Shown piece by piece: positions 41,381 to 50,930 of a stretch of 64,000 nt of DNA. Position 1 is the stretch's first letter; each line of letters opens with the position of its first letter. The stretch is from JANXLS01 sp038227045 (GTDB lineage Bacteria; Planctomycetota; SZUA-567; H5-PLA8). The translations under genes and the position numbers were made by a program. The notes beneath the pieces were generated by a model. That model did not search any database and was not told the origin of the DNA. It was given only the letters and a program-made list of their open reading frames with translations. Location of the stretch: the NCBI GenBank assembly GCA_038227045.1, contig JBBRQD010000019.1, positions 5,516 through 69,515 on the forward strand, written 5' to 3'.

Positions 41381-44300
41381 ATGTGGATCGTTCTGCTCGC
41401 CTTGCGCCGGCCCTATACGTTCGTGGTCATGGCGGTGCTGATCTTTGTGCTTGGCGCCGTGCTAATTCCGCGCATGCCGACCGATATCTTTCCTGAAATC
41501 GACATCCCTGTCATCGCTGTCGTATGGAACTACAGCGGCATGTCGCCCGACGAAATGGAGCAGCGCATCGTCGGCAACTTCGAACGGGTGCTCGTTTCGA
41601 CGGTCAACGACATTGGGCACATCGAAAGCCAGTCGCTGAGCGGCATCGGCGTGGTCAAGATCTTCCTGCAACCGGGCGCGAAAATCGAGGCGGCGACCGC
41701 GCAGATCACGGCGTCCGCTCAAGGCGTTCTGCGCAACATGCCGGTGGGAACCACACCGCCGTTAATCATCCGCTACAGCGCCAGCAATGTGCCGATCGTG
41801 CAAGTCTCGCTGGGCAGCGACACGCTGTCCGAACAGCAACTTTTCGACTTGGCGGCCAACGGCATCCGGCCCGGAATGGGAACGGTGCCCGGCGCGCAGG
41901 TTCCTTATCCGTATGGCGGTAAACAGCGCCAGGTCATGGTCGACATTCAGACCGACAAACTCTATAGCTACAATCTCTCGCCGTCGGACGTGTCCGACGC
42001 GGTCAATGCGCAGAATCTGATCTTGCCCGGCGGCATCGCTAAAATCGGCGCCAACGAATACAACGTGCGGCTCAATTCGAGCCCGCTGACAATCCAGGGA
42101 CTTCAGGATCTGCCCATTAAGACAGTGAACGGCCGCACGATTTACATTCGCGACGTGGCGAACGTTCGCGACGGCAGCATCCCGCAGCAGAATATCGTCA
42201 ACGTGGATGGCACACGAGGCGTGTTGCAGCCGATCCTGAAAAGCGGCGCGTCCACGACGGAGATCGTCGACAACGTCAAAAAGTCTTTGCCTGCTCTGCT
42301 TCAGACGCTGCCCAAAGCGCTGAAAGCCGAACTGGTGGGCGATCAATCCATTTTCGTCCGCGCAGCAATTTCGGGCGTGATCAAGGAAGCCGTGATCGCG
42401 GCCGGACTCACCGGCCTGATGATCCTGCTTTTTCTGGGCTCGTGGCGCAGCACGATTATCATCTGTATTTCCATTCCACTTTCGATCCTCGTGTCGATTT
42501 TCATTCTGGCGTTTCTAGGACAGACGTTGAACGTCATGACACTGGGCGGCATGGCGCTGGCCGTCGGAATCCTGGTCGATGACGCCACGGTGGAAATCGA
42601 AAACGTCCATCGCAATATTCACATGAAAAAACCGCTGACGCAGGCGATTCTCGACGGCGCATCGCAGATTGCGGTGCCCGCGTTCGTATCCACGCTGTGC
42701 ATCTGCATCGTCTTCGTGCCGGTCGTGTTCATCCAGGGCGCCGCGCGCAGCTTGTTCACGCCGCTGGCGATGGCCGTGGTTTTCGCCATGCTGACGTCCT
42801 ACTTCCTGAGCCGGACGCTGGTCCCCACGATGGTTCAATATCTGCTTGCGGCCGAAATAGAGCAGGTGCATGCATCGAAACGCTCAATACTCCAGAAACT
42901 GCTGGCACCATTCGAATGGGTCATTCGCGTGTGTCACGAAGCCTTCAATCGCCTTTTCGAACACATGGCCCGCATTTATGGTGGATGGCTGGCGTGGGCG
43001 CTGGATCATCGGCTGCTGTTCGCGTCGGGTTTCGCGATTGCTGTGGCAGGCTCCTGCGCGCTGTTCCCGTTGATAGGTCAGGATTTCTTCCCGACGGTGG
43101 ACGCCGGGCAGATTCGCTTTCACGTCCGCGCGCCGCCGGGAACGCGAGTGGAAGAAACGGAGCGTTACTTCGCCAAAGTCGAGGATATCGTGCGCGACAT
43201 CGTCCCGCCGGCCGAGCTGAAAACGCGCCTTGCGAACATTGGAATTCCCAACAGCAGTATCAATCTGGCGTTGAGCGACGGGTCGCTGATGTCCAGCGCG
43301 GAAGGCGAAATCCTGATCACCTTGAATGAAGAACATGGCCCGACCGCCGAGTATGTGAAGAAAATCCGCACGGCGCTGGCGGAAAAAATGCCGGAACTGA
43401 CGGTGTTCTTCCAGCCGCCGGACATCAGCACGCAGGTGTTGAACTTCGGTTTGCCCGCGCCGATCGATATTCAAATTGCGGGTCCGCGCCGCAACATCGC
43501 GGAGAATTTCAAACTTGCGCAGCGGATTCGCGATAAAGTATCCGCCATCCCCGGCGCGGTGGATGTCCATTTTCAGCAGGTGACGAACACCCCCGAGTTT
43601 CATCTGGATGTGGACCGGACGCAGGCCAGCAAGCTGGGCGTGACGCAAAAAGACGTCGCCAGCGGACTGCTTGTCTCGCTGAGTTCCAGCGGCGTGGTCG
43701 CGCCGAATTACTGGCTCGATCCGAAATCCGGCGTTCAGTACGGCCTCGCCGTGCAGACGCCTCAATACAATCTCAACAGTGTTGAGGCGCTGGGGAACAC
43801 GCCGTTGAACACGCGCAACGGTTCGCAGCTTCTCAGCAATATGTCGACGATTACACACGATCTCGGGCCGACCAACGTGACCCACTATAATTTGCTGCCC
43901 ACATTCGATATTCTGGCCGGCGTGCAGGATCAGGATTTAGGTTCAGTGTCCAAAGAACTGGATGCGATCGTCAATCAGCTCAAACGCCCGCCGGACGATT
44001 TGACGGGCAAAGACGATGCCTGGGAACATCTGAGGCTGCCGCGCGGCACCACGATCGTGATTCGCGGACAGGTGGAAAGCATGAAAGCGTCGTTCCAGGG
44101 ATTGGCTTTCGGAATCATTTTCGCGGTAGTGCTCGTTTATCTATTAATGGTGGTCAACTTTCAATCCTGGATGGACCCGTTCATCATCCTGACGGCGCTT
44201 CCGGGCGCGATGGCTGGAATTTTGTGGATGCTCTTTGTGTCACAAACGAATTTGAGCGTGCCGGCGCTGATGGGCGCGATCATGAGCATTGGGACCGCGA

Positions 44301-44674
44301 CCGCAAACAGCATTCTGCTGGTGACGTTCGCCAACGACCAGCGCGCGGAAGGCATGAATGCGATTGACGCGGCGTGGAGCGCCGGGATCACGCGCCTTCG
44401 GCCGGTGTTGATGACGGCGCTGGCGATGATTCTAGGCATGCTGCCGATGAGCCTCGGCCTGGGCGAAGGCGGCGAGCAGAATGCGCCCTTGGGCCGGGCG
44501 GTGATTGGCGGGCTGACGTTCGCAACCGTGGCGACTCTTTTTTTCGTGCCGGTGGTTTACAGCGCGCTGCGAAAGAAAGCGCCTCGTCACATTCATATCG
44601 ATGAAAAGGATATCCACCACGGCGTCGCCGTTCCGGCGAATGAAAATAATCAGGCAGCCGCGGCCGCGCAATAG
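41381..44674 (+). CDS. RND-family efflux pump inner-membrane subunit (AcrB-like)
   Basis: The protein is about 1097 residues from ATG 41381, 8 nt after AAAGGA. The N-terminal helix is followed by FPEIDIPVIAVVWNYSGMSP, the RND porter start. Twelve-helix topology is visible as two halves, with proton-relay motifs in GGMALAVGILVDDATVEIEN and the repeat GAIMSIGTATANSILLVTFA. Two large periplasmic loops lie at about 40-330 and 560-860. The pump should export a small hydrophobic or metal substrate by proton antiport. The substrate is not predictable. The adaptor follows after 83 bp. No outer-membrane channel gene is linked. Confidence 0.94.
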   Translation: MWIVLLALRRPYTFVVMAVLIFVLGAVLIPRMPTDIFPEIDIPVIAVVWNYSGMSPDEMEQRIVGNFERVLVSTVNDIGHIESQSLSGIGVVKIFLQPGAKIEAATAQITASAQGVLRNMPVGTTPPLIIRYSASNVPIVQVSLGSDTLSEQQLFDLAANGIRPGMGTVPGAQVPYPYGGKQRQVMVDIQTDKLYSYNLSPSDVSDAVNAQNLILPGGIAKIGANEYNVRLNSSPLTIQGLQDLPIKTVNGRTIYIRDVANVRDGSIPQQNIVNVDGTRGVLQPILKSGASTTEIVDNVKKSLPALLQTLPKALKAELVGDQSIFVRAAISGVIKEAVIAAGLTGLMILLFLGSWRSTIIICISIPLSILVSIFILAFLGQTLNVMTLGGMALAVGILVDDATVEIENVHRNIHMKKPLTQAILDGASQIAVPAFVSTLCICIVFVPVVFIQGAARSLFTPLAMAVVFAMLTSYFLSRTLVPTMVQYLLAAEIEQVHASKRSILQKLLAPFEWVIRVCHEAFNRLFEHMARIYGGWLAWALDHRLLFASGFAIAVAGSCALFPLIGQDFFPTVDAGQIRFHVRAPPGTRVEETERYFAKVEDIVRDIVPPAELKTRLANIGIPNSSINLALSDGSLMSSAEGEILITLNEEHGPTAEYVKKIRTALAEKMPELTVFFQPPDISTQVLNFGLPAPIDIQIAGPRRNIAENFKLAQRIRDKVSAIPGAVDVHFQQVTNTPEFHLDVDRTQASKLGVTQKDVASGLLVSLSSSGVVAPNYWLDPKSGVQYGLAVQTPQYNLNSVEALGNTPLNTRNGSQLLSNMSTITHDLGPTNVTHYNLLPTFDILAGVQDQDLGSVSKELDAIVNQLKRPPDDLTGKDDAWEHLRLPRGTTIVIRGQVESMKASFQGLAFGIIFAVVLVYLLMVVNFQSWMDPFIILTALPGAMAGILWMLFVSQTNLSVPALMGAIMSIGTATANSILLVTFANDQRAEGMNAIDAAWSAGITRLRPVLMTALAMILGMLPMSLGLGEGGEQNAPLGRAVIGGLTFATVATLFFVPVVYSALRKKAPRHIHIDEKDIHHGVAVPANENNQAAAAAQ

Positions 44675-44757
44675 TTTGAGCATTGTAAAGGTTGTAGAGT
44701 TTAATGAGACGAGCAGGTGTAAATTGAATTACGGTAATTTAAAATGGAGCGTACCCC

Positions 44758-46233
44758 ATGGATAACGGACTAGCGCCCGCTCTGGTTCGTCCGAGCGAAA
44801 GGTCGGTTGTTCCAGTGAAGGACACCCATTCGAAGCGACAGACGCCGGCAGCAGATGTGACGACTGAGAAGCCTCACGCGGACACGTCTCATGGCGACAA
44901 CTATGGCACGCGGCAGGACGCAAAGCGCCCGGGGATCGGCTGGATTCTTTTCACGTTGTTGATCGTATTCGGCTTGATGGGCGGCTTGTTTTTCATCGGC
45001 TATCTGCCGAATGAACGTCGCCACACAGCACTGGTGGCCGCGGCGGAACAAGTCAAATCCGCACCGCTGCGCGTTTCCGTCATCACGCCGAAACTCGCCG
45101 ACGCGGTCTCAAAACTTATTCTCCCCGGCGAAGTCCAGGCGCAGCGTGAAACGGCGATTTTCGCGCGCACAAGCGGTTATCTGAAATCGTGGAAAGCCGA
45201 CATTGGCGACCGCGTCAAGGCCGGCCAGTTGCTCGCCGAAATCGACGCGCCGGAGATCGACATCCAGCTTGAGCAGGCCAAGTCCGCGTTAAAGCAAGCC
45301 GACGCAGTGCTGGCACAATCCAGAACCGCGCTGGAGCAGGCCAAGGCCATGAAGAATCAGACCGCCACGCAACTGGGCACCGCGAAGGCGCGCCTGGATT
45401 TGGCCGAACAGCTCAAGAAGCGCTACCAATCCCTGCGCGGCAACGCCAGCTTGAACGAAGAAATGATCATGGAAAAGGAAACCGGCGAAAAGACCGCGAT
45501 GTCGGCGTTGGATGCCGCGCATGCCGCGATCGCGACCGCACAGACCGCGATCGACGCCGCTCAGAGCACCATTGGCGTGTCCAGTGCAAACATCGACATG
45601 GCGAAAGTGGCCATCACGCACCTGGAAATTCTGAAGTCGTTCGAAAATGTCACCGCGCCGTTCGATGGAATTATCACCGCGCGAAAGACCGAAGTCGGCG
45701 CATTGGTTCAGGCGGGAAGCGGAGCCGCGGCGCAAGCCCTGTTCAGCCTCGCCGCAACCGACACCGTGCGCGTCTATGTCGATGTGCCGCAGTCGTCCGC
45801 GCCGGCGGTAAAGGACGGCCAGATCGTGCAGCTCTTCTTGCGCGAATATCCGAAAAGCAAGTTCAGCGGCGTAGTGGCCCGCACGATGGGTGCGCTGGAC
45901 CCCGTCACGCGCACGCTGCGGACGGAAGTGCGCGTGCCGAATCCCACCGGCGAACTGCTCGCGGGCATGTACGCACAGATTACGTTGAACGTTCCGCACC
46001 AGGCGCCACCGCTGCTCGTGCCGGGAAGCGCGCTGATCGTCAACGCCGCCGGAACGCAGCTCGCGCTGGTGAAGGACGGCCGCATTCATTTCCAGCCGAT
46101 CGCAATCGGGAGCGATTTCGGTTCAAGCGTCGGAATCAGTTCGGGTCTCTCCGAAACCGACGTTGTCGTCGCCAATCCCAGCGAGCGTCTGGCCGAAGGA
46201 ATCGCCGTCACCGCCATCCCTGCCGCGCAATAA
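44758..46233 (+). CDS. RND periplasmic adaptor (membrane fusion protein)
   Basis: The protein has 491 residues. A polar N-terminus of about 60 residues precedes a transmembrane helix (IGWILFTLLIVFGLMGGLFF). The adaptor fold has a lipoyl/barrel-sandwich part (FARTSGYLKSWKADIGDRVK, AGQLLAEIDAPEIDIQLEQA). A long helical hairpin (about 160-280) is followed by IITARKTEVGALVQAG and the beta-barrel/MP part (LAGMYAQITLNVPHQ). The unusually long cytoplasmic lead differs from typical lipid-anchored adaptors. It works with the preceding pump. Confidence 0.93.
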   Translation: MDNGLAPALVRPSERSVVPVKDTHSKRQTPAADVTTEKPHADTSHGDNYGTRQDAKRPGIGWILFTLLIVFGLMGGLFFIGYLPNERRHTALVAAAEQVKSAPLRVSVITPKLADAVSKLILPGEVQAQRETAIFARTSGYLKSWKADIGDRVKAGQLLAEIDAPEIDIQLEQAKSALKQADAVLAQSRTALEQAKAMKNQTATQLGTAKARLDLAEQLKKRYQSLRGNASLNEEMIMEKETGEKTAMSALDAAHAAIATAQTAIDAAQSTIGVSSANIDMAKVAITHLEILKSFENVTAPFDGIITARKTEVGALVQAGSGAAAQALFSLAATDTVRVYVDVPQSSAPAVKDGQIVQLFLREYPKSKFSGVVARTMGALDPVTRTLRTEVRVPNPTGELLAGMYAQITLNVPHQAPPLLVPGSALIVNAAGTQLALVKDGRIHFQPIAIGSDFGSSVGISSGLSETDVVVANPSERLAEGIAVTAIPAAQ

Positions 46234-46240
46234 TAGTTGT

Positions 46241-46272
46241 CAGGAGCGGCGGCTCGCCGTTCGCCGCTCCTG
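46241..46272 (+). terminator. Hairpin after the RND operon
   Basis: The arms CAGGAGCGGCG and CGCCGCTCCTG (11 bp, 10-nt loop) lie 8 bp beyond the adaptor stop. There is no U tract. It could be a terminator or another dispersed hairpin. Confidence 0.5.
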
Positions 46273-46422
46273 CTGCTTCCCGCCTCGCCTTGATCGAATC
46301 CATTTGGGTAAAAAACTCATTTTTATTGCGCGAAAGCTCACGCCTGGGCGGAGTATAGTTCAACAGCGTTGACACGATTATCGTGATTCAAGTTCATTGA
46401 TCATTGTGAAGGGATCTCCATC

Positions 46423-49400
46423 ATGCCGCATATCCATACTATGAAAACTTCATGCGTATACCGCGTGTTCCGCGTGGCAAAGTTTATCTTTGTTTTGGGC
46501 GCGTTGACTGCATTGCCTCTGTTCGCCGCCGACGCCGAGCCGGGGAAAATGCTTAAGGCGTTGTTTCTCGGTGACGCCAAGAGCCATCACAACCCCGTGA
46601 AGCTTTTTAACGCGCTTCAGGAGCCGATGAAGAAAAACGGCATCGACATCGCGTTCACTGAAAAGAACTCCGATTTGAACGCCGAGAATCTCGCGAAATA
46701 CGATTGCCTCGTGATGTATTCGAATTCGCCAGTCATCGAGCCGGACCAGGAAAAGGCGCTCTTGGATTTCGTCGAAGGCGGCAAAGGGTTCGTGCCGATT
46801 CATTGCGCCTCCGCGTGTTTTGGAAATTCGCCAAAATTCATCGCGCTGGTCGGCGGAAAGTTCAAATCGCATCATACCGGCGTCTTCGACACCAAAATTG
46901 TCGCGGCCGATCATCCCGCGATGAAAGGTTTCGTGCCCTTTCAAACGTGGGACGAAACGTATGTCCACGACAAACACAACGACGTGGACCGCATTGTTCT
47001 GCAGACGCGCAAGGAGGGCGCGGGCGACGAACCGTGGACATGGGCGCGCACGCAAGGCAAGGGGCGCGTGTTCTACACGGCATACGGCCACGACGAGCGC
47101 ATCTGGTCGAATCCCGGTTTTATGGAATTGATCGAACGCGGAATCCGCTGGTCCACCGGCGACGATAAAGTGAGCGAACATGTTAAAGCGACTCCGCGCC
47201 TGGCTAGAGTCGAAGTTGCCCCCACACCCGTCGCGGCCTCTGATAAACCGGCGATAGAATTGCCAAAGCCGCAGCCGAAACGCACCGACTTGAAACCCTT
47301 CGAATACGAAGCGGCCGAAGTGCCCTTCTATTCGCCGACAGGCAATCGCACCGGCAACGATGCGGGCTGGGGTAAAATGCAGAAGCCGCTCGAACCGGCC
47401 GAATCGCAGAAACATCTCGTTCTGCCGGAAGGATTCGAAGCTCAATTGTTCGTCTCCGATCCGCAGATCGCCAAACCGATTTGCATGGCGTGGGACCACA
47501 AAGGCCGTTTGTGGGTGGCGGAGACAATCGATTATCCCAACAATAAGCAGCCGATGGGCGAAGGCCACGACCGCATCACCATCTGCGAAGACACTGACGG
47601 CGATGGCCGCGCCGACAAATTCACTGTATTCGCAGATAAATTGAGCATTCCGACGAGCATCACCTTCGCCAATGGCGGTGTGGTCGTGCAGCAAGCGCCC
47701 GAGACGCTGTTTTTGAAATCGACGAAGAACGACGATGTCGCCGACGAGCGCAAAGTGCTGTTCAGCGGCTGGGGCGTCGGCGACACTCATGCGGGGCCGA
47801 GCAATCTGCGCTGGGGTCCGGACAATTGGATTTGGGGCATCGTCGGGTATTCGAGTTTCACTGGCGAAGTGGGCGGCGAAAAACTCAAGTTCGGCGCGGG
47901 CTTCTACCGCTTCAAACCGGACGGCACGAAACTCGAATTCATCCGCAGCAACAACAACAATTCGTGGGGGCTGGGTTTCAGCGAGGAAGGCATTGTCTTC
48001 GGTTCGACGGCCAACGGGAATTCGAACACCTACATGCCGATTCCCAACCGCTATTACGAATCCGTGCGCGGCTGGTCGCCCAAAGTGCTGGGCACCATCG
48101 CCGACAATCTCGAAATGCATCCGGTCACGGATCGAGTCCGGCAGGTCGATTGGCACGGCAAGTTCACCGCCGCCGCCGGTGGCGCGCTGTATACCGCGCG
48201 AACCTATCCCAAAGAATTCTGGAACCGCGCGCAGTTCGTCAACGAACCGACTGGCCACGTCACCGCCACCTTTTTATTGGAACGTAAAGGCGCCGATTTT
48301 ATCGCGCACAACACGCCCAACAATCTCGTGGCCAGCGACGACGAATGGACCGCGCCGATCCTCGCGGAAGTCGGCCCCGACGGCAATGTCTGGGTGATCG
48401 ACTGGTACAATTACATCATTCAACACAATCCGGTCCCGCACGGTTTCAAGAACGGGCGCGGCAATGCCTACGACACGCCGCTGCGCGACAAGACGCACGG
48501 CCGCATCTACCGCATCGTCTATAAAGGGGGGAAAGCGGATCCACAGCCAAAGCTCGATCCGAAAGATCCTGCGACGCTGCTTGCCGCGTTGAAGAACGAC
48601 AACATGTTCTGGCGCATGACCGCTCAACGCTTGCTCGTCGAACGCGGCAATGTGGACGTGGTTCCGGAATTAATCAAGCTGACGCAAGAACAGACGCTCG
48701 ACGCCGTGGGCCTGGTGCCGAGCGCGATTCACGCGCTGTGGACGCTGCAAGGTCTCGGGGCGCTCGACGGTAAGAATGCCGACGCGACGGCTGCGGCGCT
48801 TGCGGCATTGAAACATCCGTCGGCAGGCGTGCGGCGCAATGCGCTGCATGTGCTTCCGCGCAACGAGGCCTCGTCGAATGCAGTTCTCGCTGCGGGTTCG
48901 ATCAAAGATCAAGATCCTCAAGTCCGGCTCGCTGCGTTCCTTGCGCTTGCCGACTTGCCACCATCCGCAGCGATCGCGGCGGTTCTGATTGACGCGATCA
49001 ACGATGCGGCGAACGCGGGCGACGCGTGGCTGCCGGATGCGATTACCAGCGCGGCTGCCGCGAACGACGTTTCATTCCTCAAGGCGTCCATCGAAAAGCG
49101 CTCCGACAAATCGCCGGACAAGAAAATACTCGACGTTATTGCGCGCGTTGCCGAGCACTATTCGCGCGCAAAACCGTCCGACTCGCTGAATGCGATTATC
49201 AGCGGACTCGCAAGCGCGGATGCGAAGATTCAGGAGACGATTCTCGCCGCTATGGTCAAAGGCTGGCCCAAAGATGGCGCGGTTAAAGTCGACGACGCGT
49301 TCGAAAAAGCGCTCGCCCAATTGATGAGCCAAACCGCGCCGGGTTCAAAAGGATATCTGCTGACATTGTCGTCGCGCTGGGGCAGCGTCGAGATGCAGAA

Positions 49401-50886
49401 ACGCAGCGCGGAAATTGCGACGGCACTTCTGGAGAAACTACGCGGCGGAAAAGACAACGACGCAGATCGCATCGCCGCCGCTGAACAGTTGGTTAGTTTG
49501 CGCAAGACCGATCCCGATGTCGTGCGCGATCTGTTCGCGCTCATCTCGCCGCGCACGTCGCCCGAATTCAACAACGGCATTCTGGAAGCCATTCGCCAGA
49601 GTGAATCACCCAAAGGCGGCACGGTGATCGTCGAGGGACTCAAGATTCTGCCGCCTTCCAGCCACAGCGTCGCTGTGTCCGTAGCGCTGGAAAAAACAGA
49701 TTGGACCGATGCGTTCGTGACAGGACTGGAACAGGGCAAAGTGCAGTTGAGCGACCTCTCGCTCGACCAGAAACAAGCACTGGTCGCGCATCCCAATAAG
49801 GAAATCGCCGCGCGCGCGAAAAAGATTCTGGCCAGCGGCGGCGGCATGCCGGACGCCGATCGCCAGAAAGTAATCGACGATTATGCGCCCAAGGCGCTGG
49901 CCAAAGGTGACGCCGCGAAGGGCAAAGAAATCTTCAAAGTCAATTGCATCAAATGCCATACGCACAACAACGAAGGCGGAAAGGTCGGCCCGGATTTGAG
50001 CGGCATGGCCGCGAAACCGAAGGCCGAATTAATCGTCGATATTCTCGATCCCAGCCGCAGCGTCGAAGGCAATTTCCGGCTCTATAAAGTCTCAACCACT
50101 GAGGGCCAGGTCTTCAACGGCCTGCTGGCGTCCGAGAGTAAGACATCGGTGGAGCTGCTCGACGCGGAAGGCAAGACGCACGCGATTCAGCGCGACGACA
50201 TCAAGAAAATGGAGACGTCACCCAAATCGCTGATGCCCGAAGGATTTGAAAAACAGGTGCCGCCTGAGGCGTTCGCCGATCTGCTGGAGTTCCTCACGCA
50301 GAAGGGCAAGTACCTGCCGCTCGACCTGCGAAAAGTCGCGACGATCGTCAGCACGAAGGGCATGTTTACGAACAAAGATAACGACGCTGAACGTTTGATT
50401 TTCACCGATTGGAAACCGAAGACATTCGAGGGCATTCCGTTCCATCTCGTCGACCCGCAGGGCAGCAAAGTCGCCAACGTCGTGATGCTCAATTCGCCGA
50501 ATACGCCGATCGTGCAAGCGATGCCGAAGTCCGTCGCTCTGCCGTGCAACACCGCGGCGAAAGCGATTCATTTTCTCAGCGGCGTCAGTGGCTGGGGCGC
50601 GCAGCATGGCGGGACGGACGGCAGCGTGAGCATGATCGTCCGTCTGGATTACGACGATGGCAAGACCGAGGACATACCACTGAAGAACGGTGTCCAATTT
50701 GCCGATTACATCGGGCATTTCGACGTGCCCGAATCCAAGCAGGCCTTCAAACTTCGCGGACAGCAGATCCGTTACTTTTCAGTAAAACCGAGCCGCCCGA
50801 ATTTGATCAAACAAATTGAGTTGGTCAAAGGGCCGGATCGTTCGGCGCCTGTCGTGATGGCCGTGACGGTGGAGACCGCGGAATAA
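46423..50886 (+). CDS. Secreted ThuA / membrane-bound dehydrogenase / HEAT / cytochrome c protein (PVC type)
   Basis: The 1487-residue exported protein has a signal segment at about 19-36. A ThuA-like domain (about 40-255) shows ALFLGDAKSHHNP, GFVPIHCASACFGNSP and the GHDERIWSNPGF end. The dehydrogenase domain (about 320-705, TIGR02604 type) is a beta-propeller with HLVLPEGFEAQLFVSDPQIA, CMAWDHKGRLWVAETIDYPN and DTDGDGRADKF. HEAT repeats (about 720-1150) follow. The cytochrome c domain has the haem motif CIKCH (1175-1179) and GPDLSG (TIGR02603 type). A beta-rich carbohydrate-binding-like tail closes the protein. The family is abundant in Planctomycetes and Verrucomicrobia and is thought to oxidise sugars in the periplasm. 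A Gfo/Idh enzyme follows in the same operon. Confidence 0.93.
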   Translation: MPHIHTMKTSCVYRVFRVAKFIFVLGALTALPLFAADAEPGKMLKALFLGDAKSHHNPVKLFNALQEPMKKNGIDIAFTEKNSDLNAENLAKYDCLVMYSNSPVIEPDQEKALLDFVEGGKGFVPIHCASACFGNSPKFIALVGGKFKSHHTGVFDTKIVAADHPAMKGFVPFQTWDETYVHDKHNDVDRIVLQTRKEGAGDEPWTWARTQGKGRVFYTAYGHDERIWSNPGFMELIERGIRWSTGDDKVSEHVKATPRLARVEVAPTPVAASDKPAIELPKPQPKRTDLKPFEYEAAEVPFYSPTGNRTGNDAGWGKMQKPLEPAESQKHLVLPEGFEAQLFVSDPQIAKPICMAWDHKGRLWVAETIDYPNNKQPMGEGHDRITICEDTDGDGRADKFTVFADKLSIPTSITFANGGVVVQQAPETLFLKSTKNDDVADERKVLFSGWGVGDTHAGPSNLRWGPDNWIWGIVGYSSFTGEVGGEKLKFGAGFYRFKPDGTKLEFIRSNNNNSWGLGFSEEGIVFGSTANGNSNTYMPIPNRYYESVRGWSPKVLGTIADNLEMHPVTDRVRQVDWHGKFTAAAGGALYTARTYPKEFWNRAQFVNEPTGHVTATFLLERKGADFIAHNTPNNLVASDDEWTAPILAEVGPDGNVWVIDWYNYIIQHNPVPHGFKNGRGNAYDTPLRDKTHGRIYRIVYKGGKADPQPKLDPKDPATLLAALKNDNMFWRMTAQRLLVERGNVDVVPELIKLTQEQTLDAVGLVPSAIHALWTLQGLGALDGKNADATAAALAALKHPSAGVRRNALHVLPRNEASSNAVLAAGSIKDQDPQVRLAAFLALADLPPSAAIAAVLIDAINDAANAGDAWLPDAITSAAAANDVSFLKASIEKRSDKSPDKKILDVIARVAEHYSRAKPSDSLNAIISGLASADAKIQETILAAMVKGWPKDGAVKVDDAFEKALAQLMSQTAPGSKGYLLTLSSRWGSVEMQKRSAEIATALLEKLRGGKDNDADRIAAAEQLVSLRKTDPDVVRDLFALISPRTSPEFNNGILEAIRQSESPKGGTVIVEGLKILPPSSHSVAVSVALEKTDWTDAFVTGLEQGKVQLSDLSLDQKQALVAHPNKEIAARAKKILASGGGMPDADRQKVIDDYAPKALAKGDAAKGKEIFKVNCIKCHTHNNEGGKVGPDLSGMAAKPKAELIVDILDPSRSVEGNFRLYKVSTTEGQVFNGLLASESKTSVELLDAEGKTHAIQRDDIKKMETSPKSLMPEGFEKQVPPEAFADLLEFLTQKGKYLPLDLRKVATIVSTKGMFTNKDNDAERLIFTDWKPKTFEGIPFHLVDPQGSKVANVVMLNSPNTPIVQAMPKSVALPCNTAAKAIHFLSGVSGWGAQHGGTDGSVSMIVRLDYDDGKTEDIPLKNGVQFADYIGHFDVPESKQAFKLRGQQIRYFSVKPSRPNLIKQIELVKGPDRSAPVVMAVTVETAE

Positions 50887-50930
50887 ATAATTCAGCAGCC
50901 TTGTTTTCAGAACACATTAAGGAGAAGCAA

